From Elephas maximus indicus (Eukaryota > Chordata > Mammalia > Proboscidea > Elephantidae): a DNA stretch of 64,000 nt. Every line of letters begins with the position of its first letter. The first letter of the stretch is position 1. The position numbers and the translations under genes are program-made. The DNA lies in contig NC_064835.1 in NCBI RefSeq assembly GCF_024166365.1, forward strand, positions 64,894,607-64,958,606, given 5' to 3'. A model generated the notes under the pieces. That model did not search any database. It had not been told where the DNA came from and was given only the letters and a program-made list of their open reading frames with translations. Positions 10,631-22,165 of the stretch are shown here, in pieces.

Positions 10631-11045
10631 AGTGCCTTATATGCATGCGAAGGCCGAACAATGAATAAAGACAAAAGAAGAATTGATGCATTTGAATTAT
10701 CTTGTTGGTGAAGAATATTGAAGATACCATGGACTGCCAGAAAAAAAAAACAAATCTGTTTTGGAAGAAGTACAGCCAGAATTCTTCTTAAAAGCGAGGA
10801 TGGGAAGACCTTTGTCTCACATACTTTGGCCATGTTAACAGGAGGTACCAGTCCCTCTACTTGGTGAAGTAGAGGGTAAGTGAAAAAGAGGAGGACCCTC
10901 AATGAGGTGGGTTGACACAGTGGCTGCAACAATGGGCTGAAAGAGCAAAAATTGCGAAGATGGCGCAGGACCAGACAGCATTTTGTTCTGTTGTGCATAA
11001 GGTTACTATGAGTCGGAACCAACTCAATGGCGCCTAACAACAACA
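10631..11045 (+). repeat. RTE LINE, 5'-truncated 3' end
   Basis: This matches the C-terminal coding end and tail of the RTE seen at 62176-63409 (ATGAATAAAGACAAAAGAAG, TGGGTTGACACAGTGGCTGC, GGTTACTATGAGTCGGAACC, and a CAACAACA tail). Its frame is broken by several indels and an A-run at 10741-10750. Confidence 0.8.
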
Positions 11046-11155
11046 TAAATGTGAGGGAGTGAGCCTTGCAAATGTCTAGTGGAACAACACTCTTGGCAAA
11101 GTACCTGGAGCAAGAATGAGCTCCTTCTGTTAAAAGAATTGTAAGAAGGCCAGTA

Positions 11156-12600
11156 AGGGGCCCTTTTCTCCACCTACATTCACTCTCTTGGTGATGTCAA
11201 CCTGTCCCATAGGTTTAAATACCATATACTTTCAACTCCCATAGTCATATTTCCAGTTAGGTCTCTCTCTTGGAATCCAGACTTATAAATGTAACTATTT
11301 ACCTGACATCTCCTTTTGGACATTGAGATAGTTAAGGTTGGGTGTCAACTTGGCTAGGCCATTATTCTCAGTGGTTTGGCAGTTATGTAATGATATAATT
11401 ACCTCCATAATGAGATCTGTTACAATGTAATCACCTCCATAATGAGATCTGCTATGAGCAGCCAATCAGTTGAAAGGGAGTTTCCTTGGAGGTGTGGCCT
11501 GCATCCAATATATGTGGATTTCCTGGCAAAGCTTGCTGGCTTTTGCTCACTCTGGATCCTGCATCAGCTCTCATCATCTGACCTCCAGTTCTTGGGACTT
11601 GAACTAGCAGTTTACCTGCCGATCTCAGGATTCAATGGCCTCGGTAGTGGCCTGCCATCTAACCACCTGATCTTGGGTTCATCAGCCCTGCAGCTGGATG
11701 AGTCAGGAGAAGGCTCCAGCCTGACACTCGATCCATGGACTTGGGACTTGCCAGCCATTTCCTTGAGACAAGCCTTTCTCTCTCCCCCTCCCCCTCTTTT
11801 TCTCTCTCTCTGTATAAAAATATACATGTACATACTTCACTGGTTTTGCTTCTCTAGAGGACCCAGCCTAAGACAGACGTTTAACAGACATCTCAAACTT
11901 AGATATCTAATCCCCTCCCCAAATGTTCTCCTCCCATTGAGATGTCTTTCTCCATCTCAGTAGATGGGCAACCTCATTCTTCCAGTCTCCCAGGACAAAG
12001 TTATTGGAGTCATCTTTGACTCTTCTCATTTACCTCTCACATCCAATCCAGAAGTAAAATTTGTCAGTTCTGCCTTAAAACTGTACCTAGAATCTAGTAA
12101 CTTCCTACCACCTCCACCGTTGCTACCTTGATATAGGCCGCCATCATCTCTTGCCTCCCTAGTCTCCTTGTATCCCTCTGTCCCTACTACAGTTTATTCC
12201 TACAAGCAGCGAAGGAATCGCTTTAAGATAAAGTCATCATCTCACTCAGAGCAAAAGCCTAGAAAATACCACACTATCTACATTCCCACTTACCGTTCTG
12301 ACCTCATCACCTACTACCCTCCCTCATACTTTTCCTCAAATATGTCAGTCACGCTCCCATCTCAGAACCTTTGCACTTGCTTTTCCCTCTACTCAGAATG
12401 CTCTTCCCCTACTTAGCCATGGGGCTGGCTACTTACATCTTCAGCTCTTTGCTCAAATATCACCTTCATAGTTATATCCTTCCTGCCCAAGGCTCCTGCA
12501 TATGGTTGGGCACCGTGGGGATAAATGGGGGCTGAAATCAGGCTCAGTACATGGCACACAGTAGGGACTCAATAAATGTTTATTGAATAAATAAATGAAT
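11156..12600 (+). repeat. L2 LINE, 3' portion, split by a solo LTR
   Basis: L2 signatures occur in order: TTCACTCTCTTGGTGATGTC, then after the LTR AACAGACATCTCAAACTTAG, CTCAGTAGATGGGCAACC, CCTTTGCACTTGCTTTTCC, and the end block CACACAGTAGGGACTCAATA. Removing the LTR leaves about 0.9 kb in one order, so this is a single old L2. It has no intact frame. Confidence 0.75.
11324..11875 (+). repeat. Solo LTR, family B, with 5-bp target duplication
   Basis: The LTR starts TGAGATAGTTAAGG and ends CAGCCTAAGACA. Flanks GACAT (11319-11323) and GACGT (11876-11880) are a probable 5-bp duplication with one change, and removing the LTR restores the L2 reading GGACGTTTAACAGACATC. A 5-bp duplication suits ERVL/MaLR elements. 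A 32-bp tandem duplication (11396-11427 and 11428-11458) lies near its 5' end. Confidence 0.75.
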
Positions 12601-12616
12601 GAACAAAAGAATGAAG

Positions 12617-13019
12617 CATTGCATCAGACATAGGCAGGACTCCTAATTTAGTATAAATCCCTAAGGAAGAAAAGGCATTTCTTCCCCATCTGGAATGCTG
12701 TGCTCTCACACTGGTGTCAGAGCCTTGCATTATTATGCAGGGCACTGTTAGTTCCTTTCCCCTTCTTTGGCTTACAGATTGTGCCCATTCAGGCTTGCTG
12801 GGAAAAAGAAGTCTGGTGGCTTTTTATGGCCCTTCCTCAATTGCACAAAGACTTGGCTGAGGCTGTAGAGATTATTGTAATGCTCTTAATGACCAGATTA
12901 CATTCTTAGCTCAGAACCACATCTTCCCTGGTTTCTACATGAGAACAGGAAAAGAGCTGTATTGTCCTTCGTAAGAAACATAGATTATTCAAAACCATGC
13001 TATTGGGGTAACTGGTTAG
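12617..13019. other. Unassigned intergenic DNA
   Basis: I find no recognisable repeat or gene in this 400-bp interval. It is not low-complexity, so it may be unique sequence. Confidence 0.4.
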
Positions 13020-13965
13020 CCATGGGGAAAGAAAAATTAGTTGGATCCCCACCTCAATTCCTAAATCAAATGGATAAATTCCAGAAGAATTACTTTTACA
13101 CTTAAGCGTAAAAAAAAAATTAAAGTGAAGAAAATGTATTCGGTGAATACATACGTGAGAGAGACATTTCTAAGCGTGAATCAAAAGTCATAAATCATAA
13201 AGGAAAACAGATGTTTGTCCTACATAAAAATTTAAAAACTTTTATGTGGAGATTTAGGAATAAATATGGATGAGGTAAAAGTATAAAGAAAAAGAAGAGA
13301 AGGAGTAGCAAAAATGTTGTATAGTTACCTCTGCAGGGAGATTACCCCAGCAATTTTATGCCTATAAATTATCCTATGGAATGAATATTATAAGTTTCTA
13401 AAAGTATATTTGCAAGTGGGTTAATCACAGTATTTTTATATTGGACATAACCCCAAATTTCATTCACAGGAAATAAATTATAACATGCACGCAACAATGG
13501 AATCCTAATATGCATTTAAAATGATGTTAGCATAGATGTACTAACATGAAAAGATGTCCACAATATTTTGTCAAATGAAGAAAGATTAGAAAACATCATA
13601 TGTACAGTGGTCTGGTTTGTGTGTGTGTGTGTGTGTGGTTAAACAAACAGATAAGTATGTAGAAGAAAATATTAAAGGCTGGATAGGAGCCCTAGTGATT
13701 TGCAGTGGTTAAAAGCTTGGCAGCTAACAAAAAGGTTGGCAGTTTGAATCCACCAACTGCTCCTTGGAAACCCTATGGGGCATTTCTTCTCTGTTCCGTA
13801 GAGTTGCTACGAGCCGAAATCAACTCGACGGCAATGGGTATCTCTGAATAATGGTATTTTTGGAAACATTTGCTTTCCTTTTCATATTTTCCTGAATCAT
13901 TGGGTATTTATTAATGTACAAGCATCTTTTTGTCAATATAATTGTTTATAAAATTTTAAATTTGA
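13020..13965 (+). repeat. Old L1-type (L1M/HAL1) 3' end
   Basis: The stretch resembles the end of old L1/HAL1 elements (GTTAATCACAGTATTTTTATA, CATAACCCCAAATTTCATTC, TAAATTATAACATGCACGCA), ending in a T-rich 3' segment. A (GT)n run at 13616-13637 and an AfroSINE at 13686-13850 lie within it. A similar old L1 occurs at 58250-59010. No frame survives. Confidence 0.5.
13686..13850 (+). repeat. AfroSINE
   Basis: The full order is present: GGAGCCCTAGTG head, TTGGCAGTTTGAATCCACCA (B-box region), CTCCTTGGAAACCCTATGGG, and GTTGCTACGAGCCGAAATC then CAACTCGACGGCAATGGG tail. AfroSINEs are tRNA-derived SINEs of Afrotheria whose tail matches RTE LINEs. Confidence 0.85.
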
Positions 13966-14679
13966 AAAAAAATTTCATTTGTAAAAATTAAGTACATCAC
14001 ATCCCTGTTGACACACAATTTCTATATAGCCTTAGTATTGTGACACTCCTGTCCCTTTTCTCACTTTCTGCGTAGAGCTCATGTTCACCTCTCACATTGG
14101 CTTGGGCCCCTGAGTTCTCTCATTTTTTTCTGACAGGTTGCTCCACCTAGTACTCATAATCTCCTGCTTCATAGCTAGAGCCACTCAGAAACCCTGGCCC
14201 TGTTGGCTGAACTCCTGGCATACTGCCTAATCTTTGCAGTAAGAATAATTGAGTAAAAGAAACAGGCTAGTCTAAAAAACAAAGGACAGCCATGAAAGGA
14301 GGCTCACCATACTAGATGTTAAAATGTACAATAGAGCAACTATAGATAATATAGCATACTTTCCTTTGTTAAAAATCGTCTAAGCCAATAATATAAACTG
14401 ATTGAAGTTTATTTAATTTGCAAATTGGGGTAACATTTTGACTAGAGAGTCAAAAATGTTCTGAATATGAGAAGAACTTCCAAGATTCTTATATCTTATT
14501 GGCATTGCCATAGAAATGTGGGGCCAGAACATTTTTCATACAATAACAATTTACCCTTAAACACAGCTTCCAGTCAGACCATGGAGCTGATGTTTCCTGA
14601 AACTGACTACACATAGATAATTTTCCAAAAGAGCCCAATGCCTAACACAGTCTCCACTAAGCTGCTTACTAGGCTATTG

Positions 14680-14847
14680 TTTCTTGCAGGGCAGCTGGTG
14701 GGTTCCAACTGCCAACCTTTGAGTTGGCTCTTGACCCACCTAGCTCGGTCCCAGAAACTTGTTCAGCATCATAGCAGTATGCAACCCTGGTCTCCACATG
14801 GAAGTCAAAAATTCTGCCACTGAACTACCAATGCCCCCGGTTCTCAG
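14680..14847 (-). repeat. SINE with tRNA-Gly-like head, B-box deleted
   Basis: On the minus strand it starts with a tRNA-Gly-like head (GCATTGGTAGTTCAGTGGCA). It then joins GGTT directly to GCATACTGCTATGATGCTG, which matches the body of the copy at 7206. Compared with that copy about 57 bp are missing, including most of the T arm and the B box; the junction falls at a shared TT. Flanks CTAGGCTATTG (14669-14679) and CTAGGCAATTG (14848-14858) look like a target-site duplication. Confidence 0.6.
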
Positions 14848-14858
14848 CTAGGCAATTG

Positions 14859-16879
14859 GGTTTCTCAGAACCTTAAGAACACAGCACCCTGAGTCTTAGC
14901 TCCAGGAAGAAAAAGGCCAGTCTTAAAGGGATTTATGGGTGTGGCTTTTGTCTATTAGAGATTATAATTTGATACTTAGACCCACAAAGTTTTTGAAAGA
15001 ATTGTGTCAGCTCGGACTAAAAGGGACAGAAATAGTTTAAATGAAAAGAATCCTGAGGACCTCCAACCTTCTACAGACCATAAGCAGGATAACCAAGCTG
15101 TTTAGGTACAAACATGGCCTATTTCTTACAGAAAAAGAAGGGTGGCTTAGAGAGCAGAACCAAGAGCACAAAAAATGGAGCCAACAGGCCAAGGAGAACT
15201 ACTCTAGAGGAGCAGAATTGGGCCATAATAAATATACATTCCCTTTCCCCCAGGGCGTTGGACTTTGGATCATGTGCCCTGATAGATTTCAGAATTGCTA
15301 CAGATCAGTAACTGCTGCGTGCCTCCTATCTTCCCACTGTCCGAATAGAAATGTGTATTGTAGTTATCCTATTTCTCTCTCACCATTGTATGTTGTGTGT
15401 TTTGGGGGGCTGGGGGGGAGGATGGAAGGGATAACATGTCTATTTCTAGGTGTTTTCAGATAGAGAGGGAGCCACACGAAAGGAGCTACATCAGAGAAAT
15501 TGTACCTGAGGAGCTTCCTCTACATCTGGACCTGATTTAGATGACTATATCCTAAACCTTGAGCTGATACATAATGGAATGAAACCGGAAGGGATGGTCT
15601 TGAGAAGGAGTGAATGTATATTGCATGTGTGAGGGATATGCATTGCTCTGGCCAAAGGGCAGTATGTAGTAGGATAAAAGATATAAATAGGTAAATTCTG
15701 ACGAAGTGACAAACTGGAGTCACTGCCCTACCTGCGCTGTCCTGGCTCTGTCCAGGGCTCCCTGCCCAGGGACAGAAGTTGCTCTCTTTCTTGCCACCTT
15801 GCTGTGCTGACAGCTCTAATTGCTAAATGAATAGTCTTGAGTTTCTAGTGGGGAGAGAGATTCTCAAAAGAGTGTTTGAGACTCTGCAACCCTGGGAAGG
15901 GAGCACAATATTGTGCAATCAGAAACTACCACCTCAGCAGGAGAGGTCAGCACTGGATTTTCCATTACAGGAGGAGTAAATTTGGAACCTGGAGGTATTC
16001 TTGGAATTTTGGTTCCCAGAGTATAGTGGGACCCTTCCAATAATTGGGAATGCCAATGGGCTTTGCTTTCAGTGCACAAGCTACTATAGAAAAATAATGG
16101 TTTGCATAAGATAAATTGGGTTGTGGGTTAGGGTTTATCTGGAGCACAAGATAATCAACACCATCAAGGAGCTTATTTCAGGGAGATAAGATTTATGCAC
16201 ATGTAACACCTGAATAGCTATCACAGGCTCAATATGTTTTACAGGCCAAAATGAAATGTATAAATAGCATGTACCATGGAAATTCTGTGGAATTTCAGGG
16301 TTCCCTGGCCAGATAACGGAAAACTTCAAAGTGGAAGCTTGGAATGAGTTAGCATACTGACATATTCACAACATGAATCTTTAAAGTCCATCAATAAATA
16401 AATATTTGTGTGGTATGTATGTATGTAGCAGAGAAATCAAGAACTCTAAAACATGACTCTTAAAGAGGTGGCAATTTAGGGAATAAATCAGGCAGTCACA
16501 GAGACATAGATAACAATCCTAGACAAAAAATGATAAGGATCTAATAATGGATACAAGCACTCAGAAGAAGAAATCATTACTCCCAGTGCCCTTAAAATAG
16601 ATGAATTTTCAAAATAGTATTTAGATGATTGAAGTCAGGAAACACCTAAGAAACTACTGGAGAAATCTGGAAATCATCATATCAACCAGCTCTAATCTCA
16701 GATTTGCTCTGCAAAATCTCTATGGTAAAGACCTTGGCCAAACTTTTTTAGTCAACATTGATAATTAATAACTTAAATTTTTCCTACATAGTGTTGATTT
16801 CTCATTAGTCTAATTACTTACTATATAGCTGTATTTTAGTTTCTGATTGATCTATTAATAAAAGCTTATACTTTAGATT
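14859..16879. other. Unassigned intergenic DNA
   Basis: Short open frames occur but none resembles a known protein. The part from about 15200 to 15720 reads like an old LTR (GGACCTGATTTAGATGAC and CCTAAACCTTGAGCTGATAC), but I cannot confirm its boundaries. I see nothing else I can name. Confidence 0.35.
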
Positions 16880-17200
16880 TTTTATTTATAACTTTTATTA
16901 AGAAAATATTTAAACAAAGGGTAGTACATTAAACAGCCTCATCACCTGGATCCAAAGCTGATTAACATTTTGTCCTATTCAGGTCATCTTTGTATATGTG
17001 TATGCAATGCTAAACCATTTTCAAAGTTAGTTTGATATCATGGCAATTCATCAATATTTTACCATGTAGCTGTAAAAAATTATTATTAACCACAATGCCA
17101 CCAACAAAATTAACAAGAATTCCCTAACGCTATCTAACATCCGGTACATATTTTCATTTCCGCAACTATTTCAAATGTATTTCATTGCTGTTTTAGCTTA
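16880..17200 (-). repeat. Old L1 (L1M-type) 3' UTR fragment, tentative
   Basis: AACTTTTATTAAGAAAATA, GATTAACATTTTGTCCTATT and CATATTTTCATTTCCGCAAC occur in the order found in reversed 3' regions of old L1s. It is heavily diverged. Confidence 0.4.
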
Positions 17201-19042
17201 TAATTTAAATGTTGTTGAAATCACCACTACCATTAAATAAGCTATCATTATTATTAGTAGTATCACTTACATTCTTAATTATATAATGTCCCTTCCTATC
17301 CTGCGCCTTTAAATCAGACCAGCCTATTCAAGCACCTTGAGGTTGACACCTAGCACAAAGGAGCTTTGGGTATCTCAGCCTTCATTATAAGTCTTGGCTA
17401 GGTCCTCTTCCCCTGTTCTTGCCTTTGTTCCTCATCTTCCTTTCACCTGGTTCCTAACCTTCTAGAGTCACTTGCTTTTTGTTAGCCCTCAGACCTGACA
17501 CCACTTGCCCTCACCAGTCCAGGCCTCTCCTGGACAATTTTTAGATCTTCCCTCTGGATCTCGTTCCTTCAAATGTTCTACTTCACTTGATCAAGCCAAT
17601 GCCAACATCAGACAAACTTTGCCTTTGAGGTTATTGAGGCAACCCCATCTAGGGAAATGGGACATTTTTGCATTTAGCCCAGGATGGGTGGGACGAGCAC
17701 CATGGAGGATCTATCACAGTCTAATCATACCCTGCCTTGCTGTGGCTGACCACTGTTCCATGGCCTCATTCCTGGTTCCCACATTTCTGCCTATCATCTG
17801 CTGCATTGAACTCTGTTTGGTTTTGTGCTCCAGGCCTACAAGGAGGATTTTTCAGCATTCCAGTTGCACTTGGTGTAGCAGGGTCTGCCTTCTTAAAGTA
17901 GAGAAGGGCCAGATCAGGACATGAGAATCAGATGCCTGGACAAGCTAATGATTTGATGCTCCATTAAATGAATGCTTAAAGAATATTCAATATTTCTTTA
18001 GGGGGAAGAGTTAAGCACTGTGTGGAGAAGAATGGAGAAGGACTATATGTGGTCACTCACATACACTTGTGTACTTGACTCAGCAGAACAAAAACCATGT
18101 AATTAACTGGACCCATTTTCCTTAAAAAATTGTTGGAGGGAGGAGAGGAAGCAATATTGCTGAGGTTGAGGTTCGGGGGTAAGAAGAGAGGACAGTGGCC
18201 CAAAAGACCATTTCATTTCAGCTGTTCATTGGAGCAGTGACAGCTTCTATCAGTAACTTGTTGCACAGACCATCTGAGGTCCTTGGTCTTTCCAGGCTGG
18301 AAGCCAACAACAGAGCATCTCCTGAAGGATTCACGCCTGCCACCTACCACCATGGCTTGGGCCACTTTGGCCTTATCTCCCCTGCCACCCCAATGCCAGA
18401 AAGTCCAGATAATACACCATCTGTAGGGAGGCTGAGGGACTGCCCCATCCAGCACCAAGCTCCCTGGTATAAGCATCCAGTTGAACTGGTGACCAGTCTG
18501 AGTTCTAACCAAGAGGCTGCACTCCCTCTTCTAGCCTGAAGCTGAAGCTCTTTCACAAGCCATAACACCAGTTCTCCAGCAAGACCCTAGTGACCTTTAT
18601 AAGGTAAAGAGCTCCTACAAGGATTACTAAGGCTTTAACACAGCTCACCACCACACCATGAGGCACTGGATATTTCTAGTGGTTCATTCACTCCTTTCCT
18701 ACCCTGACAGCACCACTAACTGACTTATCTAGAAGGTGAGGTGATGTGTTAGGTGCATGGAAAGTCCTCAATATTACAGAGGCTGCAGGCTTTGTTTATT
18801 TCTCCTCTGATCTTGTCTGTCCTGGAATCAGTCTGGCTTTTTATAGTTTCTAGACTCTTAGCTTGTACCAAAGTCATGGGGACAACTGTATCCCAAAAAG
18901 ACATCAGTCTGGTAACTTCGACCCTGTGTCCATTCCTCATAAAATTTGACCCCACTGGAGGTCAAATATTATTCTAGGGAATGGGAAGTCCAGCTTTCAG
19001 ACACTGTTTCCTGAGGGCCCAGCATCTGCACTTAGAGCACAC
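17201..19042. other. Unassigned intergenic DNA
   Basis: No repeat or gene is recognised here. The longest frames (about 139 and 114 codons) have no recognisable domain and overlapping frames on the other strand. I treat them as chance. Confidence 0.35.
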
Positions 19043-19113
19043 AGGGAAGGGAAGCTAGCAGAGAGTTGAGGACCTCATACCACCAAGAAAGCTGTACCAG
19101 GAGCACAGCATGT
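19043..19113 (+). repeat. 71-bp copy of an LTR segment
   Basis: These 71 bp match 19958-20028, inside the solo LTR downstream, at 69 positions (AGGGAAGGGAAGCTAGCAGA to AGCATGT). The flanks do not match the LTR. The third LTR copy, at 61731, differs far more over the same segment. This suggests a local copy of this particular LTR and not an independent insertion. Confidence 0.8.
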
Positions 19114-19717
19114 AGCAGCTGCTGCATGCAGGGAAGTTCTGTTCACACTAGACAGGCTGCCTGAGTTTTCAATCTCATATATTCTGGACAGAAAAGTTAC
19201 CAAGTGGACACTCATTCCTTAAAGCTAAAAGGGCATGTGCTCAGGTTGCTGCTCTGTCACGATAATCCTGGCCATAGCCCTGAATATGATCTACAAAGCA
19301 CAGTATCATAAATAACATCCTGCACATTGCTGCTGCATGAGACTTCCACACCAAAGTCAAGGAATACTTGGGAAGCCTGAGGAGTTAATGCATCCTCTCC
19401 AAGTCCCAGTGCTTCCTTCTAACCCAACCTTCTCACATGAATATTTCCCATATTAGCCCTATCTGGATCTCCATAGCCAATCAATTAATCAATGAAATCA
19501 TCTTCCTCCACAGAGGACTCAGGCATCTGACTTCTGACCTAGCACCCAGCTCCCCTCCCAGTTTAGAAGAGCAAAATCTTATCCACCTGAACACTACCCA
19601 CCATACACAGTGATGATCAAAAGAAGCATCTCATCCATAGGTTCAAAGAGAACCTGTTGCTGTGCCTCTGCAGAACTCATCATTGCACGGCTTGTGTTCA
19701 ACAGCTTGCTCTCCCTC

Positions 19718-20247
19718 TGTCATGGATTGAATTGCGTCCCCCCAAGTGTCCACTTGGTTAGGCCATGATTTCCAGTATTGTGTGGTTGTCCTCTATTTTG
19801 TGATTTTCCTATGTGTTATAAATCATAATCTCTGCCTGTGGCTAAAGAGGATTAGAGTGGGTTGTAACATCCTTGCTCAGGTCACATCCCTGATCCAATG
19901 TAAAAGGAGTTTTCCCAGAGTGTGGCCTGCACCACCTTTTATCTTACAAGAGATAAAAGGGAAGGGAAGCTAGCAGAGAGTTGAGGACCTCATACCACCA
20001 AGAAAGCTGTGCCAGGAGCAGAGCATGTCCTTTGAACCCCAGATTCCTTCTCAGAGAAGCTTCTAGTCCAGGGGAGGATTGATGAGAAGGACCTTCCTCC
20101 AGAGCTGACAGACAGAAAGCCTTCCCCTGAAGCTGATGCCCTGAATTTGGACTTGTAGACTACTAGACTGTGACAGAATAAATTTCCCTTTGTTAAAGCC
20201 ATCCATTTGTGGTATTTCTGTTACAGCAGCACTAGATGACTAAGATA
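19718..20247 (+). repeat. Solo LTR, family A, with perfect 5-bp target duplication
   Basis: It begins TGTCATGGATTGAATTG and ends GCACTAGATGACTAAGATA. CCCTC flanks it on both sides (19713-19717 and 20248-20252). Inside are an AATAAATTT polyadenylation-like block and GTTAAAGCCATCCATTTGTG. The 5-bp duplication and TG start fit an ERVL/MaLR-type solo LTR. Relatives are at 2124, 49639 and 61731. No internal viral sequence is present. Confidence 0.8.
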
Positions 20248-21039
20248 CCCTCTTTTCTCAGAGCACCCCGCCATGTTGCCACATCTCCCTGTATCACCAA
20301 TCTGGAACTCCATAAGCTTCATTATAATGATGCTTCATCTAGTCGTTTTGACCTGAGCCTTCATACCCACTAGACCAGCCCATGGGTCAGGGATGACAGA
20401 ATAATAAAAACAAGTCTTGCTTGCTTTAAATTCTGTTACCTGCCGAAGAATTACTCAGAGTCCTCTGAGATTTACTTTCAACCTGGTCTCATCCCAATTC
20501 CAAGCCAACTCTTCTTGACTCTTGACTCCTGGTTTTACCAACATCTGAGGCTCTGCTTCTGCCATCTTGAATTCTTTGAATGAGTTTGATTTTCTGCGTT
20601 TGGCTCATTGGGTTCTTAAGGACTCTGTCTTGTATTCACTTCTCTGGTACTCAGGACCTATATCAGTCATAATGGGCTGGGTCATGCTATGGTTGAACAA
20701 TCCCAAAATCTCAGAGGCTTAATACAACTAAAGTTTATTTGTCTCTCATTCTATGTGTACAGTGTGGGTCAACAGGGAGCTCTGCTCACTGTAGTTACTC
20801 CAAAGACCCAGGCTGATGGAGGCTCCATCTTAACACCTGCTACAAGATCGCTGTGGTAGGAAGATGTAGCATATGATGTGCTAGCTCTTAAAATACCTAT
20901 CAAGAAATGACACATACCACTCACATTTTATTAGCCAAAGCAAGTGACATGACCATGCCTAACTTCAAAGGGGGTAGGAAAGTGCAATCTACTGTGAGTC
21001 TAGAAAGTATACAGGAGTATTTTTTTTTTTTTTTTAATG
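20248..21039. other. Unassigned DNA with a probable ancient repeat
   Basis: The first 430 bp are unassigned. From about 20680 to 21010 the sequence (CCCAAAATCTCAGAGGCTTA, AAGACCCAGGCTGATGGAGG) resembles an old mammalian repeat that I cannot name securely. A T-run lies at 21020-21035. Confidence 0.35.
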
Positions 21040-21160
21040 ACAGGTCCAGGATCCATACCTTGGATGGCCCATTTAATTGTCACCCCCCATTAAGGTGACT
21101 ATAGGGTCGCTATGAGTCAGAATCAACCCAACGGCAATGGATTTGGTTTGGATTTTATTA
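21040..21160 (+). repeat. AfroSINE, 3' part
   Basis: The tail GGGTCGCTATGAGTCAGAAT, CAACCCAACGGCAATGG, then ATTTGGTTTGG is clear. The 5' part is missing or scrambled. Confidence 0.75.
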
Positions 21161-22083
21161 AGGCCTGATGGCCTAGTCCTCTGTGTCACCCCTTGTTCTT
21201 GGAAGTAACTTCCATTCCTTCACCCCTATTCTCTCCTCCCACATTGGTCTACAACGTGGCTCCTACTCTCTGCCTTGCCCCTAAGATCAATTCCCTGGTG
21301 TATGACCTATACTTTTACATCTGATTCTGGTCTTTGACTTCTGACTTCAGGGTACATAATCATAGGAAAGAGGCATTCTGCAAACATGCCATGCCTGGAA
21401 CTCACCATAGCCGGGTTAGTCCTTGTCTGGCTCCCTTCTGATAGCAGAGGTTTAGACTTTAGACACGCAGTAAGTGCAGCTGGAGGACAAATACCAAAGC
21501 TGTGTCCAAGAGAGGGTGCCAAGGCTGAGATAACTCTGCCACAACTAGTCATCACACAAGGAGCCAGAGGCACACAATAGGATTCTAAAACAGGGTCAGG
21601 GAGCTGAGAAACATGAGAGTTAGGACTACCAAGGAGGACATTGCAAACAGAAACTCTATAAACAGGGCCCCATGTTCACACCTTGTGGTTTTATAATTAC
21701 ATGTATTTAATCCAAGTAATGTGTACATGTGGTTTACAACATTAACTGGTTTTAAAAAGCTTGTAACAAAAATCACCAGTCCCCTGCCCTATCCTTGATT
21801 TCTGAGACAATCTTGTTTCAACCTTTTTAGCTGTTTCTTTTGATATTTATCTTCATATATTGAAAACATGTTTATATATCTATTCCTTGGTTTTTTTTTT
21901 TTTCCCCAATTTTAGACTATCTATTTGGTCTATTGGCTTTATGCTGTAAAATATGGGGAATTAGCTCTCTTTTGCCACTAACCACATACTTTCCCTCTCC
22001 CTGTTCTCCCAATGTGGTTCTATCTCCAATTTTTGTTAAATCAATATTCAATGTTAACATGATTATTACTATGTAAATATTGT
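21161..22083. other. Unassigned DNA, possible old L1 fragment
   Basis: Positions about 21700-21990 may be the reversed 3' region of an old L1 (TACATGTGGTTTACAACATT, TTCAACCTTTTTAGCTGTTT). The rest holds nothing I recognise. Confidence 0.3.
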
Positions 22084-22165
22084 CATAGAGGCAGCAGAAC
22101 ACAGTGATTAAGAATAAAAATTCTGCAGACAGGCTTCCTGGATTTGACTCCCCTGCCTCCACCCT

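Noticed and set aside
11442..11963. 173-codon plus-strand frame as a gene
   Set aside because: It lies almost wholly within a solo LTR and runs into an L2. It is a chance frame in repeat sequence.
18195..18539. 114-codon plus-strand frame as a gene
   Set aside because: It has no recognisable domain, no splice context and overlapping frames of similar length on the other strand.
19718..20247. Remnant of a provirus with coding genes
   Set aside because: Only a solo LTR with a 5-bp duplication is present, and the flanks show no viral protein motifs.
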